Below, in pieces: positions 52,359-61,294 of a DNA stretch of 64,000 bases (positions are counted from its first letter, which is position 1; every line of letters starts with the position of its first letter). The DNA is taken from the NCBI RefSeq assembly GCF_004785795.1, contig NZ_SRRO01000001.1:1984001-2048000 (forward strand), in the 5' to 3' direction. This stretch comes from Nocardioides eburneiflavus (lineage in GTDB: Bacteria > Actinomycetota > Actinomycetes > Propionibacteriales > Nocardioidaceae). Under the pieces are notes generated by a model that made no database searches, had not been told where the DNA came from, and saw nothing but the letters and a program-made list of their open reading frames with translations. The translations under genes and the position numbers were made by a program.

Positions 52359-52526
52359 ATGGCCGCCATGAAGCCCCGCACGGGCGACGGACCCCTCGAG
52401 GTCACCAAGGAGGGACGCGGCATCGTCATGCGCGTCCCGCTCGAGGGCGGTGGCCGGCTGGTCGTCGAGCTCAACGCCGAGGAGGCCACGGCCCTCGGTG
52501 ACGCCCTCAAGGGTGTCACCGGCTGA
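52359..52526 (+). CDS. DUF3117 small protein
   Basis: A 55-residue protein, MAAMKPRTGDGPLEVTKEGR followed by IVMRVPLEGGGRLVVELNAEE and a short helix. It matches the DUF3117 family, which is very highly conserved in actinobacteria (Rv1211-type) with unknown function. The ATG at 52359 has GGAAGAGG upstream. Two bases separate its stop from the pepA start. Confidence 0.92.
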   Translation: MAAMKPRTGDGPLEVTKEGRGIVMRVPLEGGGRLVVELNAEEATALGDALKGVTG

Positions 52527-52528
52527 TC

Positions 52529-54070
52529 GTGCCCACCACTGCCGCGCTGCCGACACAGGTCTCTCCACCCGAGTTCGCCCTCAGTCCCGCGCTGCCGCAC
52601 CAGATCGGTGGTGCGGAGGTGTGGGCGTTCCCCGTCCTCCCCGACGAGGACGGGCCGCTCCTGGGCCCCGGTGCCGATGAGGCCGCCGAGTCACTCGAGG
52701 TCGACCTGCTGGCCGCTCTCGAGGCAGCCCGCGCGACCGGTCGTACGGGTGAGGTGACCACGGTCCCCGTGGGCACCGCGTCCGACGGGCCGGGGCTCGT
52801 GCTCCTCGTCGGCGTGGGCGAGGCGGCCGTCGCCGACTTCCGACGCGCCGGGGCCTCGTTGGCCCGCGCGACGAAGGACCGGGCCAGCGTCGCCACGTCG
52901 CTGGCGGCGATCGCTCCCGACGACGGCCTCGCGGCCCTCGTCGTGGGTGCGATGCTCGGCTCGTTCGCCTTCCACTGGCGTTCCACCGGTCCCAAGGAGC
53001 AGCCGGTCGCGCGGATCGTGCTGGGCGGAGTCAGCACGGACGGCGCCGACGACGAGCTCGCCCGCGCCCTCGCGCTCGGTGGCGCCGGCTGGCGCTCGCG
53101 CGCCCTCGCCACCGTCCCGGCCAACCTCAAGACGCCGAGCTGGCTGGCCGAGCAGGCCGTCGAGGTCGGCGAGGCCGCCGGCCTGGAGGTGAAGGTCTGG
53201 GACGCCGCGCAGCTCGCGGCCGAGGGCTTCGGCGGGATCCTCGCCGTGGGCGGCGGCTCGGTCAACGAGCCGCGCCTCATCCGGATGGACTACACCCCGC
53301 GCGGTGCCACGAGGTCGTCGTCCAGGAAGCTGCCGACCGTCGTGCTCGTCGGCAAGGGCATCACCTTCGACAGCGGCGGACTCGACATCAAGCCCAGCGA
53401 GGGCATGCTGACGATGAAGCGCGACATGAGCGGAGGCGGCGCGGTCATCGCGGCCATGGCCGCACTCCGCGACGTCGACTGCCCGGTCCGCGTGGTCGGG
53501 CTGGTCCCGGCCGCGGAGAACTCGGTGAGCGGCTCGGCGATGCGTCCGGGCGACGTGATCACCCACTTCGGCGGCCGCACGTCCGAGGTCAACAACACCG
53601 ACGCCGAGGGGCGTCTGGTGCTCGCCGACGCGATGGCCTACGCCGTCAGCGAGGTGGAGCCCGCCGCGCTGCTCGACATCGCCACCCTCACCGGCGCCAT
53701 GAAGGTGGCGCTCGGCCAGTGGACCGGCGGCTACTTCGCCAACCACGAGGGCATGGCCGAGCAGGTCGAGGCCGCTGCGGCCGCGTCCGGCGAGAGCGCC
53801 TGGCGGATGCCGCTGGTCACCGACTACGAGGAGAAGGTCGCCTCCAAGATCGCCGACGGCGACAACGCCGCGGGCGGCGCGGGCGCGATCACCGCCGCGC
53901 TCTTCCTCCAGCACTTCGCCGGCGACGTGCCGTGGGCCCACGTCGACTTCGCCTCGGCCGCCGAGTCCCCGGCCGACCGCTTCGAGTGGACCGCCGGCCC
54001 CAGCGGCTGGGGTCCGCGCCTGCTGCTGTCCTGGCTCGGCTCCGACGACCCGCTGGCCGGGATCGCCTGA
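52529..54070 (+). CDS. pepA: Leucyl aminopeptidase (M17)
   Basis: A 513-residue M17 aminopeptidase. C-terminal catalytic signature NNTDAEGRLVLADAMAY; metal-binding VGKGITFDSGGLDIKP (Lys and Asp) and DMSGGGAV. The N-terminal domain is the divergent nucleotide/DNA-binding-like module of the family. It releases N-terminal residues from peptides in the cytoplasm. GTG at 52529 follows directly on the DUF3117 stop; its stop shares one base with the next ATG (TGATG). Confidence 0.92.
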   Translation: MPTTAALPTQVSPPEFALSPALPHQIGGAEVWAFPVLPDEDGPLLGPGADEAAESLEVDLLAALEAARATGRTGEVTTVPVGTASDGPGLVLLVGVGEAAVADFRRAGASLARATKDRASVATSLAAIAPDDGLAALVVGAMLGSFAFHWRSTGPKEQPVARIVLGGVSTDGADDELARALALGGAGWRSRALATVPANLKTPSWLAEQAVEVGEAAGLEVKVWDAAQLAAEGFGGILAVGGGSVNEPRLIRMDYTPRGATRSSSRKLPTVVLVGKGITFDSGGLDIKPSEGMLTMKRDMSGGGAVIAAMAALRDVDCPVRVVGLVPAAENSVSGSAMRPGDVITHFGGRTSEVNNTDAEGRLVLADAMAYAVSEVEPAALLDIATLTGAMKVALGQWTGGYFANHEGMAEQVEAAAAASGESAWRMPLVTDYEEKVASKIADGDNAAGGAGAITAALFLQHFAGDVPWAHVDFASAAESPADRFEWTAGPSGWGPRLLLSWLGSDDPLAGIA

Positions 54071-54408
54071 TGCTCGGCCTCACCGTCCGCTGGTCCCTCG
54101 CCGACGCCCCGGACGGCGTCGAGCAGCGGCTCGCGGCGTACGTCGCCGAGACGTCCCACGCCCGGTTCACCGGCATGTCCGGCCTGCGGTTCAAGACGTG
54201 GCGACAGGTGCCGGGCGAGTGGTTCGAGGGCTGCTACGTCTTCGCCACCAGCGCGGCGCGCGAGGAGTTCCAGCGGACCTTCACCGAGGGTGCAGCCGAG
54301 TCGCCCGGGTCGCAGATCATCGGCAGCCCGCCGATCCTCGTCGAGGCGTGCGACGTCGTGGCGATCGCCGAGGGCTGGGACGGCTTCGTGGCCGCCTCCC
54401 ACTTCTGA
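54070..54408 (+). CDS. Small ABM/YdhR-like ferredoxin-fold protein
   Basis: A 112-residue protein: LGLTVRWSLADAPDGVEQRL, GLRFKTWRQVPGEWFEGCYVF and ATSAAREEFQRTF. The pattern is that of dimeric alpha/beta-barrel proteins of the YdhR/monooxygenase-like group. Start overlaps the pepA stop by one base, so translation is coupled. Function unknown. Confidence 0.7.
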   Translation: MLGLTVRWSLADAPDGVEQRLAAYVAETSHARFTGMSGLRFKTWRQVPGEWFEGCYVFATSAAREEFQRTFTEGAAESPGSQIIGSPPILVEACDVVAIAEGWDGFVAASHF

Positions 54409-54415
54409 TCCGTGA

Positions 54416-54434
54416 CGGGCACGACGTGCCCGTT
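54416..54434. terminator. Hairpin between convergent pepA operon and O-methyltransferase
   Basis: Perfect 8-bp stem ACGGGCAC (54416-54423) and GTGCCCGT (54427-54434) with a GAC loop, in the 31-base gap between two convergent genes. A bidirectional terminator is the natural reading. No T-tract is present. Confidence 0.65.
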
Positions 54435-54439
54435 CGCGG

Positions 54440-55099
54440 TCAGGTCTCGGGGGCCCACTCCTTCTTGGCGGCCAGCAGGCCGTCGCCGACGGGGAGCAGC
54501 ACCGGCACGAGCGCCTCGTGCTCGAGGATCGTGCGACCGAGGTCGCGGATCGTGACGGTCTCCTCGTCGCGCTGCGCGGGGTCGGCCACCCGGTCGTGCC
54601 ACAGTGCGTTGTCGAAGGCCACGATCCCGCCCGGGCGCAGGAGCCGCAGCGCCTCCTTGAGGTAGGCGGCGTACTCGCGCTTGTCGCCGTCGCAGAACAC
54701 GAGGTCGTAGTGACCGTCGGTGAGGCGCGGCAGGACGTCGAGCCCGGCGCCGGCGATCGTCCGGGCGCGGTTGCCGGGGATGCCCGCCTCGGTGAAGGTC
54801 TCCTTGGCCAGCCGCTGGTGCTCGGCCTCGATGTCGACGGTGGTGAGCACCCCGTCCGCGCGCATGCCGCGGAGCAACCAGAGCCCGGACACGCCGGTGC
54901 CGGTGCCGATCTCGACGACCGCTCGGGCGTCGAGGACCGAGGCGAGGAAGCGCAGGGCCGCTCCGACACCGGACCCCACCGGGGCCACGCCGACCTCGTC
55001 GGCGCGACTGCGGGCGGCGGCCAGGATGTCGTCCTCGGCCACGAACGACTCGGCGTAGGACCAGCTCGCGGGCTTGATCGGCGGGGTGTGGTTCGGCAC
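54440..55099 (-). CDS. Class I SAM-dependent O-methyltransferase
   Basis: A 219-residue catechol-O-methyltransferase-like enzyme (Methyltransf_3). SAM-binding [16 protein letters not shown], acidic [11 protein letters not shown], metal/substrate [17 protein letters not shown] and FDNALWH. It resembles Rv1220c, which likewise lies divergently beside sigE. GTG at 55099. Acceptor unknown. Confidence 0.9.
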   Translation of the reverse strand: MPNHTPPIKPASWSYAESFVAEDDILAAARSRADEVGVAPVGSGVGAALRFLASVLDARAVVEIGTGTGVSGLWLLRGMRADGVLTTVDIEAEHQRLAKETFTEAGIPGNRARTIAGAGLDVLPRLTDGHYDLVFCDGDKREYAAYLKEALRLLRPGGIVAFDNALWHDRVADPAQRDEETVTIRDLGRTILEHEALVPVLLPVGDGLLAAKKEWAPET

Positions 55100-55216
55100 G
55101 CGGCGACTCTATCGCGCGGCGCACCCTGCACGTGGCCGGGAACACACCGGCCCCCTCGCTCGTTGGGTGGTGTGATCCGGTCGGGCCTTTCTTGGCCGGA
55201 GCGCATGTGGTTCACA

Positions 55217-55245
55217 GGGAACTCTCAGGCGTGATGCCTAGCGTC
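55217..55245 (+). promoter_or_regulatory. Candidate autoregulated SigE-type promoter
   Basis: GGGAAC at 55217-55222 and CGTC at 55242-55245, 19 bases apart, fit an ECF sigma promoter (GGAAC...CGTT class). It lies about 60 bases upstream of the sigE start, so SigE probably drives its own operon. This also argues for the GTG at 55303 and against longer N-termini that would begin upstream of the promoter. Confidence 0.45.
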
Positions 55246-55302
55246 AGGAAGGACAGCGAACCGTTGCAGCTGCGGTCGAGGAAGACGAGCCAGGGAGCTC
55301 TC

Positions 55303-55926
55303 GTGGGCGAGCAGGTCGGGACCACCCCCAGTCCGGGAGCGGGGTCCGACGCGGACTCGGCCGTCGTGCCGACGTGGGACGAGGTGGTCGAGCAGCACTC
55401 CGACCGCGTCTTCCGCCTGGCCTACCGCCTCACCGGCAACCGTCCCGACGCCGAGGACCTCACCCAGGAGGTCTTCGTCCGCGTCTTCCGTTCGCTCGAC
55501 AGCTACACCCCCGGCACCTTCGAGGGGTGGCTGCACCGCATCACCACGAACCTGTTCCTCGACGGTGCCCGCCGCAAGCAGCGCATCCGGTTCGACCCGC
55601 TCTCCGACGAGCGCGCGTCCAGGCTCACCAGCACCTCGCCGGCGCCCGAGCTCGCCCTCGCCGACCAGACATTCGACGACGACATCGAGACCGCGCTCGC
55701 GACGCTGCCGCCCGACTTCCGCGCGGCGGTCGTCCTGTGCGACGTCGAGGGGCTGAGCTACGAGGAGATCGCGGAGATCATGGGCGCCAAGCTCGGCACC
55801 GTCCGCTCACGCATCCATCGCGGCCGCACCATGCTCCGCAAGGCCCTCGCCCACCGTGAGCCCGCTGCCGGCCGCTCGCGCTACTCCGGTCCGATCGCCC
55901 CCCAGCCGCGCGGACAGGTGTCGTGA
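55303..55926 (+). CDS. sigE: ECF RNA polymerase sigma factor SigE
   Basis: A 207-residue ECF sigma factor. Region 2 ([37 protein letters not shown]) and region 4 ([36 protein letters not shown]) are complete. Family role: envelope and oxidative stress response. GTG at 55303 is chosen for its GGGAG and promoter position; longer in-frame starts exist from 55132. It overlaps the anti-sigma gene, and htrA follows, as in mycobacteria. Confidence 0.92.
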   Translation: MGEQVGTTPSPGAGSDADSAVVPTWDEVVEQHSDRVFRLAYRLTGNRPDAEDLTQEVFVRVFRSLDSYTPGTFEGWLHRITTNLFLDGARRKQRIRFDPLSDERASRLTSTSPAPELALADQTFDDDIETALATLPPDFRAAVVLCDVEGLSYEEIAEIMGAKLGTVRSRIHRGRTMLRKALAHREPAAGRSRYSGPIAPQPRGQVS

Positions 55927-56450
55927 TGTCGCACCTGGGACCCCGCGTCAGCGCACTGCTCGACGGCCGGCTCGCGCCGGACGAGGAGGAGCGCTGCTGG
56001 AACCACGTCCACTCCTGCCACGCCTGCCGTGACCTCGTCGAGCAGGAGGGCTGGGTCAAGACCCAGCTCGCGCAGCTGTCCTTCGGGACCGGGCAGCCGT
56101 CGCACGACTTCAAGTCCGCCCTCCTCGGACGCTGCTCCGCGCTCCAGCCGGCCTCCGCCCCGTCGCTCGCTGCCGCCCCCTTCGCGACCTCGTCCACGCG
56201 CTCACGGCGCGGACTGGTCGCCATCGGCGGCGGCGCGGCGAGCGCGTGCGTCGTCGGCGTGCTGGCCCTCGGGGTCGCCGGGACGCCGCGCGTCGAGCCC
56301 CGTCCCCCGGTGACCGACCTGAGCCGGCCGACGACACCGGCGAGCCCGGTCGTCAACGTCGACGACCGCTCCGCGCGAGGACCGGTCTCACCCTCCCGGA
56401 CGCCCCTGGCCGAGCGCCTCGTGGCGATCCGGGAGAAGATCGTCCCGTGA
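55926..56450 (+). CDS. rseA: Zinc-binding anti-sigma factor (RseA-like)
   Basis: A 174-residue anti-sigma factor. The ZAS motif is ERCWNHVHSCHACRDLVEQE (H-x3-C-x2-C). A single membrane helix lies at about 98-118 (LVAIGGGAASACVVGVLALG), followed by a Pro/Ser-rich extracytoplasmic tail. It should hold SigE until redox or envelope stress, with release aided by proteolysis. ATG at 55926 overlaps the sigE TGA by one base; GTG 55923 is an alternative. Its stop overlaps htrA by GTGA. Confidence 0.88.
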   Translation: MSHLGPRVSALLDGRLAPDEEERCWNHVHSCHACRDLVEQEGWVKTQLAQLSFGTGQPSHDFKSALLGRCSALQPASAPSLAAAPFATSSTRSRRGLVAIGGGAASACVVGVLALGVAGTPRVEPRPPVTDLSRPTTPASPVVNVDDRSARGPVSPSRTPLAERLVAIREKIVP

Positions 56451-57952
56451 GCGACGAGCACCAGCCCGACGACCAGGCCCAGGACCACCACCCCGCAGAC
56501 GCGCCGGACGCGCCCGCGGACGAGGCCCGTGACGAGCCTGCGCCCGAGGAGCCGACCCAGCCGCTCGCCGGCTGGCGCCTCCCGGAGTCCGCGGAGGAGC
56601 CCGCCGTCCAGCCCGAGGGGCGTGCGTACGGCGTCGGCGCCGACGAGGCGACGAGCGACCTGCTCGCCGGCCCACCGCCACCGCCGCACCGCGCCCCCTA
56701 CGGCGAGCCCCAGCACCACCCGTACGGCGGCCAGGCACCCGAACAGGCTGCTCCCACGGTCCCGATGCAGCACCAGCACCCGAACCCCGGCTGGTTCGGC
56801 CCCGGCCCCTACCCGCCGCGCCCGATGTACGCCGCCCCGCCCGCCCCGTCGCGCAAGGTGGCGCTCTGGGTGTGGCCGGCCGTCGCCTGCCTCGCGCTGG
56901 TCGTCGGCATCCTCGGCGGACTCGCGGGCGGTGCGCTCCAGGACGAGCTCGCGTCCCAGCGCGGCACCAACGACAACGGCCTCGACGGCGTACGCACCCG
57001 GGCTGCCGCCCCGCTCGACGCGGAGAACGGATCGGTCGCGGCCGTGGCGCAGGCGCTGCTGCCCAGCACGGTCCAGATCGTCGCCGAGCTCGACGGGCAG
57101 GCCGGCGGGGCCACCGGGTCGGGCTTCGTGCTCGACAGCGAGGGCCACGTCGTCACCAACAACCACGTGGTGGCCTCCGCTGCCGAGGGCGAGGGGCCGA
57201 TCCTGGTCATCGGCCAGTCCGGGGAGCGCCTCGAGGCCACCGTGGTCGGGCGCAGCCCGGTCTACGACCTCGCGGTGCTGCACGTCGACCGTGCCGACGG
57301 CCTCGAGCCGGCGGCCCTGGGCGCCTCGCAGGCGCTCAACGTGGGGGAGTCGGTCGTCGCCTTCGGCGCGCCCCTCGGCCTCAGCCAGACCGTGACGTCC
57401 GGCATCGTCAGCGCCCTCAACCGGCCCGTCACCACCTCCGGCGAGTCCGACGACGAGTCGTCCTACATCAACGCGGTCCAGACCGACGCCGCGATCAACC
57501 CCGGCAACTCCGGCGGCCCGCTGGTCAACCTCGCCGGCGAGGTGGTCGGCGTGAACTCCGCGATCGCCACGACCGGGGGAGCGACCCGCGAGTCGGGCAA
57601 CATCGGCGTGGGCTTCGCGATCCCGATCGAGCAGGTCCGCACCACCGTCGACCAGATCCTGCGCACGGGCAAGGCGGAGTACCCCGTGATCGGCGCGCAG
57701 GTCCGCACCGGCGGCGAGCCCGACGCGGCGGGAGCGACCATCACGGAGGTCATGCCCGACACCCCGGCCTCCCGCGCCGGCCTGGAGGCCGACGACGTGA
57801 TCGTGGCGGTCGACGACCAGCCGGTCAGCGACGGCATCGCGCTCATCGTGGCCATCCGTACGCACCTGCCGGGCGACACGGTGGAGATGTCGGTGGTCCG
57901 CGGTGGCGAGGAGCGGGTCGTGGAGGTCGAGCTCGACGGCAAGGTCGGATAG
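56447..57952 (+). CDS. htrA: HtrA-like S1C serine protease with PDZ domain
   Basis: A 501-residue membrane-anchored protease. Cytoplasmic acidic, Pro/His-rich tail (1-132), one membrane helix (about 135-160), S1C protease domain with catalytic triad His in TNNHVV, Asp in VYDLAV and Ser in NPGNSGGPLV, then a PDZ domain (about 410-495, VMPDTPASRAGLEADDVIVA). Envelope quality control and cleavage of the anti-sigma pathway are the family roles. Coupled to the anti-sigma gene. Confidence 0.92.
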   Translation: MSDEHQPDDQAQDHHPADAPDAPADEARDEPAPEEPTQPLAGWRLPESAEEPAVQPEGRAYGVGADEATSDLLAGPPPPPHRAPYGEPQHHPYGGQAPEQAAPTVPMQHQHPNPGWFGPGPYPPRPMYAAPPAPSRKVALWVWPAVACLALVVGILGGLAGGALQDELASQRGTNDNGLDGVRTRAAAPLDAENGSVAAVAQALLPSTVQIVAELDGQAGGATGSGFVLDSEGHVVTNNHVVASAAEGEGPILVIGQSGERLEATVVGRSPVYDLAVLHVDRADGLEPAALGASQALNVGESVVAFGAPLGLSQTVTSGIVSALNRPVTTSGESDDESSYINAVQTDAAINPGNSGGPLVNLAGEVVGVNSAIATTGGATRESGNIGVGFAIPIEQVRTTVDQILRTGKAEYPVIGAQVRTGGEPDAAGATITEVMPDTPASRAGLEADDVIVAVDDQPVSDGIALIVAIRTHLPGDTVEMSVVRGGEERVVEVELDGKVG

Positions 57953-57953
57953 T

Positions 57954-57980
57954 CGCCCGACGACGACTCGGTGTCGGGCG
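57954..57980. terminator. Hairpin between htrA and the helix-turn-helix gene
   Basis: Perfect 8-bp arms CGCCCGAC (57954-57961) and GTCGGGCG (57973-57980) around 11 bases, exactly in the 29-base gap of two convergent genes. Likely bidirectional terminator. Confidence 0.65.
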
Positions 57981-57981
57981 G

Positions 57982-58239
57982 CTAGACCGTCGTGTCGCCC
58001 GGGTCGGGGCCGGCCTCGGCCTCGACGAACGGGTGCTCGTCGACGAAGGCACGGGTGTCGGCGTACATCCGCTGGATGAACTCCTCGAGCTGCACCCGCT
58101 CGACGCGCCACTGGCCGCGCCCGCCGATCTTGATCGCCGGCAGCTCGCCCCGGCGCACCAGCGCGTAGACCTGCGCGCCGGAGGTGTTGAGCACCTCGGC
58201 GACGTCGGCGAGCGTCAGGAAGCGGGGGTCGTCTGCCAT
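57982..58239 (-). CDS. BldC/excisionase-type helix-turn-helix protein
   Basis: An 85-residue MerR-like winged HTH: FLTLADVAEVLNTSGAQVYALVRRGELPAIKIGGRGQWRVERVQLEEFIQ. It matches the small DNA-binding proteins of the BldC/AlpA/excisionase group; in actinobacteria such a gene near the pilus/partition genes is usual. The acidic tail is unstructured. ATG at 58239; an ATG at 58248 adds three residues. No integrase lies nearby, so an excisionase role is unlikely. Confidence 0.85.
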   Translation of the reverse strand: MADDPRFLTLADVAEVLNTSGAQVYALVRRGELPAIKIGGRGQWRVERVQLEEFIQRMYADTRAFVDEHPFVEAEAGPDPGDTTV

Positions 58240-58338
58240 GTCCCACATCGTGCCACCGACCCCCTGCTCCGTCGCCGACCGGCCGGTGCCTGTGGAGAGA
58301 CAGGTGTGAAGTCCCGCGCGAGTGGCAATGATGGCGCC

Positions 58339-59052
58339 GTGCCTCGGAACACGTCTCGGACCCCAGCTCGCGCCTCCACCCACTCGTCCTCCCGCTCGTC
58401 CACCCGCCTCGGCGACGTCCCGCCGGCGACCCGGGCGAGCACGCCCGGCTGGCGCGACCCGAGGCTCTGGATCGGCGTCGTGCTCGTCACCGGGTCGGTC
58501 GTGGCGGGGGCGAGGATCCTGTCCGGGGCCGACGACATGACGCCGGTCTGGTCGGCGTCCGGCGACCTGGTCGCCGGGCAGACGCTGACGGCCGGGGACC
58601 TGCGGGCCACGCGGGTGCGCTTCGACGAGGACGCGGACCGCGACCGCTACCTCGAGGTCGACGACGACCTCCCGGCCACGCTCACCCTGACCCGCCCGCT
58701 GACCGCGGGTGAGCTGGTGCCGGCGGCCGCACTGGGCGAGGAACCCACCGACGACACGGTCGCTGTCTCGATCGCCGTGTCGGCCGAGCACGTGCCCACC
58801 GACCTGGTCCGCGGCTCCCGGGTGGACGTGTGGGTCCTCGCCGACCGGACCCTCGCCCAACGTCGCTCGCGCGGTGCCGAGCCCGTGCTGTCCGACATCG
58901 TGGTGCTGGACGCGCCCGTGGTGACCGACGCGTTCGCCTCGGCGACGAGCCGACAGCTCGTCCTCGCCGTGCCGGGCGCCGACGAGGAGTCCCTGGGCGC
59001 GCTCCTCGCGGCCAGCGGTGACGACCGTGTCCGTGTGGTCGGCAGGGGCTGA
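58339..59052 (+). CDS. cpaB: Flp pilus assembly CpaB/RcpC-like SAF protein
   Basis: A 237-residue protein. Basic, Ser/Thr-rich N-terminus, one membrane helix (WIGVVLVTGSVVAGARIL), then a SAF domain (VWSASGDLVAGQTLTAGDLRATRVRF, TLTRPLTAGELVPAAAL). CpaB/RcpC proteins sit in the Tad/Flp pilus apparatus. The CpaE-like gene follows 4 bases on, but no tadA, tadB, tadC or flp gene is in the window. GTG at 58339. Confidence 0.8.
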   Translation: MPRNTSRTPARASTHSSSRSSTRLGDVPPATRASTPGWRDPRLWIGVVLVTGSVVAGARILSGADDMTPVWSASGDLVAGQTLTAGDLRATRVRFDEDADRDRYLEVDDDLPATLTLTRPLTAGELVPAAALGEEPTDDTVAVSIAVSAEHVPTDLVRGSRVDVWVLADRTLAQRRSRGAEPVLSDIVVLDAPVVTDAFASATSRQLVLAVPGADEESLGALLAASGDDRVRVVGRG

Positions 59053-59056
59053 CGCC

Positions 59057-60308
59057 GTGATCTGCGTGCTCCTGCTGGCGGCGGGGGAGCCCTGGGAGTC
59101 CCCGGCGTTCGCCGACCTCGAGGCGCATCCGGGCGTCGTCGTGCTCAAGCGCTGCGTCGACGTCGACGACCTGCTGGCGGCCGTCACCAGCGGGCAGGCC
59201 GACGTCGCCGTTGTCTCCCTCGACGGCCCCCGGTCTCGACGCGGCCAGCGTGGCCCACCTGCGGCGCCACGCCGTACGCCCCGTCGCCGTGACCTCCGCC
59301 CGCTCCGACGACCTCGACGTGCGCGAGCACGCCCAGCGGCTCGGCATCGCAGCCATGGTGGGGGCGGGCGAGCTGTCGTCGCTGCCGGAGGCCGTCACCA
59401 CGGTCGACGACGTCGCCGACACCCGGGCACGCGACGACCAGCTCCCCGACCTGCTGGGAGGCGCCGACGCCTCCGACGCGACGCACGACGGTCGCGTGGT
59501 GGTGGTCTGGGGCCCCGCCGGTGCACCGGGGCGGACCACGGTCGCCACCAACCTCGCCTGGGAGGTCGCCCGGCGCGAGGAGGCCGTCGTACTGGCCGAC
59601 CTCGACCCCTACGGTGGGGCCGTCGCCCAGCAGCTCGGGGTCCTCGACGAGGTGTCCGGGCTGCTCTCCGCGGCGCGGCTCGCCGCGGCCGGGCAGCTCG
59701 ACGAACGGTTCGCCTCGGTCTGCCGGGGCGTGGGGGAGCACCTCGCCGTCGTCACCGGGCTGCCGCGCCCCGACCGGTGGCGGGAGGTCCGCGCCGCCCA
59801 GGTGGACCAGCTGCTCGAGGCAGCACGCGCCCGCGGGCACGTGCTGGTCGACACCGGTTTCAGCCTCGAGGACGACCCCGGGACCGACTTCGGCGCACGT
59901 CCCGGTCGCAACGCCCTCACCCTCGCGGCGATCGAGCAGGCCGACGAGCTGCTCGTGGTCGGGTCCGCAGACCCGGTCGGTCTCGCCCGGCTGGCCCGGG
60001 GGCTCGTGGACCTGCGCGAGCACACGGCAGGCGTCCCGGTGCGGGTCGTCGTCAACCGGATGCGGTCCTCGATCGGGTGGTCGGAGAAGGAGATCGCCGG
60101 CATGGTGGAGGGGTTCAGCCGCGTCGCCGGCCTGCACTTCCTGCCCGAGGACCGGGCCGGGCTCGACCGGGCGCTGGTCTCCGGACGGGCCCTCGCCGAC
60201 CTCGGCGACTCCTCCCTCGTGCAGAGCCTCTCCGCGCTCGCCGACGCGGTGTTCCCCGCCAGCGTCAGGCCGGTGCCCCCGCGGGCGGGGTGGCGCCGCA
60301 GATCCTGA
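59057..60308 (+). pseudogene. CpaE-like pilus/partition ATPase, split by a +1 frameshift
   Basis: Two frames together give one protein. From GTG 59057 the first frame reads VICVLLLAAGEPWESPAFAD to VAVVSLDGP; the second continues GLDAASVAHLRRHAVRPVAV to the stop at 60308. Removing one C from the C5 run at 59227-59231 joins them exactly at DGPGLDAAS. The second part has a ParA/MinD-type deviant Walker region (VVVWGPAGAPGRTTVATNLA), DLDPYGGAVAQQLG and a Tad-type C-terminus. CpaE positions the pilus machine. It may be a true lesion, a phase-variable homopolymer, or a base-calling error; rest of gene is intact. Confidence 0.75.
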
Positions 60309-60311
60309 AAG

Positions 60312-60367
60312 TTCTGGTTTTAGTCAAGATTTCGTTAAGGTTGGGGTCCCATTTCTAGGAGACTCCC
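60312..60367 (+). promoter_or_regulatory. AT-rich upstream region of the RTX-repeat gene
   Basis: Between the CpaE-like stop and the RTX gene a stretch GGTTTTAGTCAAGATTTCGT is far less GC-rich than the surroundings. TAAGGT at 60336-60341 may be a -10. AGGAGA at 60357-60362 is the ribosome site. A separate promoter for the RTX gene is likely, though a clear -35 is missing. Confidence 0.35.
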
Positions 60368-61294
60368 ATGGTGGATCCCATGCGTCCGGCCAGCTCCGCC
60401 CTCGTGGCCCTCGTGCTGACGCTCTCGACGACCGTGTCCATGACCGCGATGACGCTGGGCCCCGCCCACGCGATGCGCCAGGGCACGACCGGTGACGACG
60501 TCATCTCCGGCACCGCGCGATCCAACCGCATCATGTCGCTGGGGGGACGCGACCGGGTCACCGGCAAGGGCGGCAACGACACGATCTACGCCGGCAAGGG
60601 CAACGACCAGGTCACCGGGGACAACGGCGACGACTGGATCACCATGCAGCCCGGCAACGACTGGGTCGCGGGCGGTGCCGGCAACGACCGGATCGACGGC
60701 GGGAAGGGCGACGACGAGATGTACGGCGGGGAGGGCAACGACAAGCTCGCCTCCAGCGCCGGGGACGACGTCGTCCACGGCGAGGCGGGGGACGACCTGC
60801 TCGGCGGCAACGACGGCGACGACCGGCTCTTCGGCGGCGAGGGCTCCGACAAGCACATCGGAGGTGCCGGCAACGACTACATCGACGGCGGGCCCGGCGA
60901 CGACGGCGCCATCCAGGGCGGCCCCGGCAACGACGTCCTGATCGACGGCGCGGGCAACGACGTGGCGATCAAGGGCGACGAGGGCGACGACACCGTCTTC
61001 CTCGGACCCGGCGCCGACAAGGTCTTCACCGAGCAGGGCAACGACGTCATCTACGTGCTGCCCGACGGCTTCGAGGACAGGATCCACTGCGACGACCCGA
61101 CCCAGCGCGACAACGGCAACGCCGACCGCGTGATCTTCGTGGGTTGGCGCGACCCCGCCGACGTCATCGACTACCGCGGGTCGTGCGAGATCGTCGAGGT
61201 CACGTCCGTCGCCCCCGCAGGGTGGCCGTACGGCCCCGTGACCACGCAGCGCACGCTCACGCCGCGAACAGCAGGTACAGACCTCCCACGGTGA
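60368..61294 (+). CDS. Secreted RTX-type calcium-binding repeat protein
   Basis: A 308-residue exported protein. Signal peptide (SALVALVLTLSTTVSMTAMTLGPAHA), then about 18-20 imperfect RTX nonapeptides over residues 42-225 (GGxGNDxIxGG, for example GGAGNDRIDGGKGDDEMYGG). A Cys-containing C-terminal domain of about 80 residues (FEDRIHCDDPTQRDNGNADR) follows. It should fold as a parallel beta-roll on Ca2+ outside the cell. No enzymatic or toxin part is attached. ATG at 60368 after AGGAGA. It is a smaller relative of the RTX part of the giant protein at 11636. Its 3' end overlaps the convergent gene by 38 bases. Confidence 0.85.
   Translation: MVDPMRPASSALVALVLTLSTTVSMTAMTLGPAHAMRQGTTGDDVISGTARSNRIMSLGGRDRVTGKGGNDTIYAGKGNDQVTGDNGDDWITMQPGNDWVAGGAGNDRIDGGKGDDEMYGGEGNDKLASSAGDDVVHGEAGDDLLGGNDGDDRLFGGEGSDKHIGGAGNDYIDGGPGDDGAIQGGPGNDVLIDGAGNDVAIKGDEGDDTVFLGPGADKVFTEQGNDVIYVLPDGFEDRIHCDDPTQRDNGNADRVIFVGWRDPADVIDYRGSCEIVEVTSVAPAGWPYGPVTTQRTLTPRTAGTDLPR

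Noticed and set aside
55132..55302. Longer SigE N-terminus starting at 55132 or 55234
   Set aside because: The candidate SigE promoter at 55217-55245 would lie inside or downstream of those starts; the GTG at 55303 has a proper ribosome site.
57982..58239. Excisionase of an integrated element
   Set aside because: No integrase, relaxase or att repeats nearby; the protein fits the free-standing BldC-like group.
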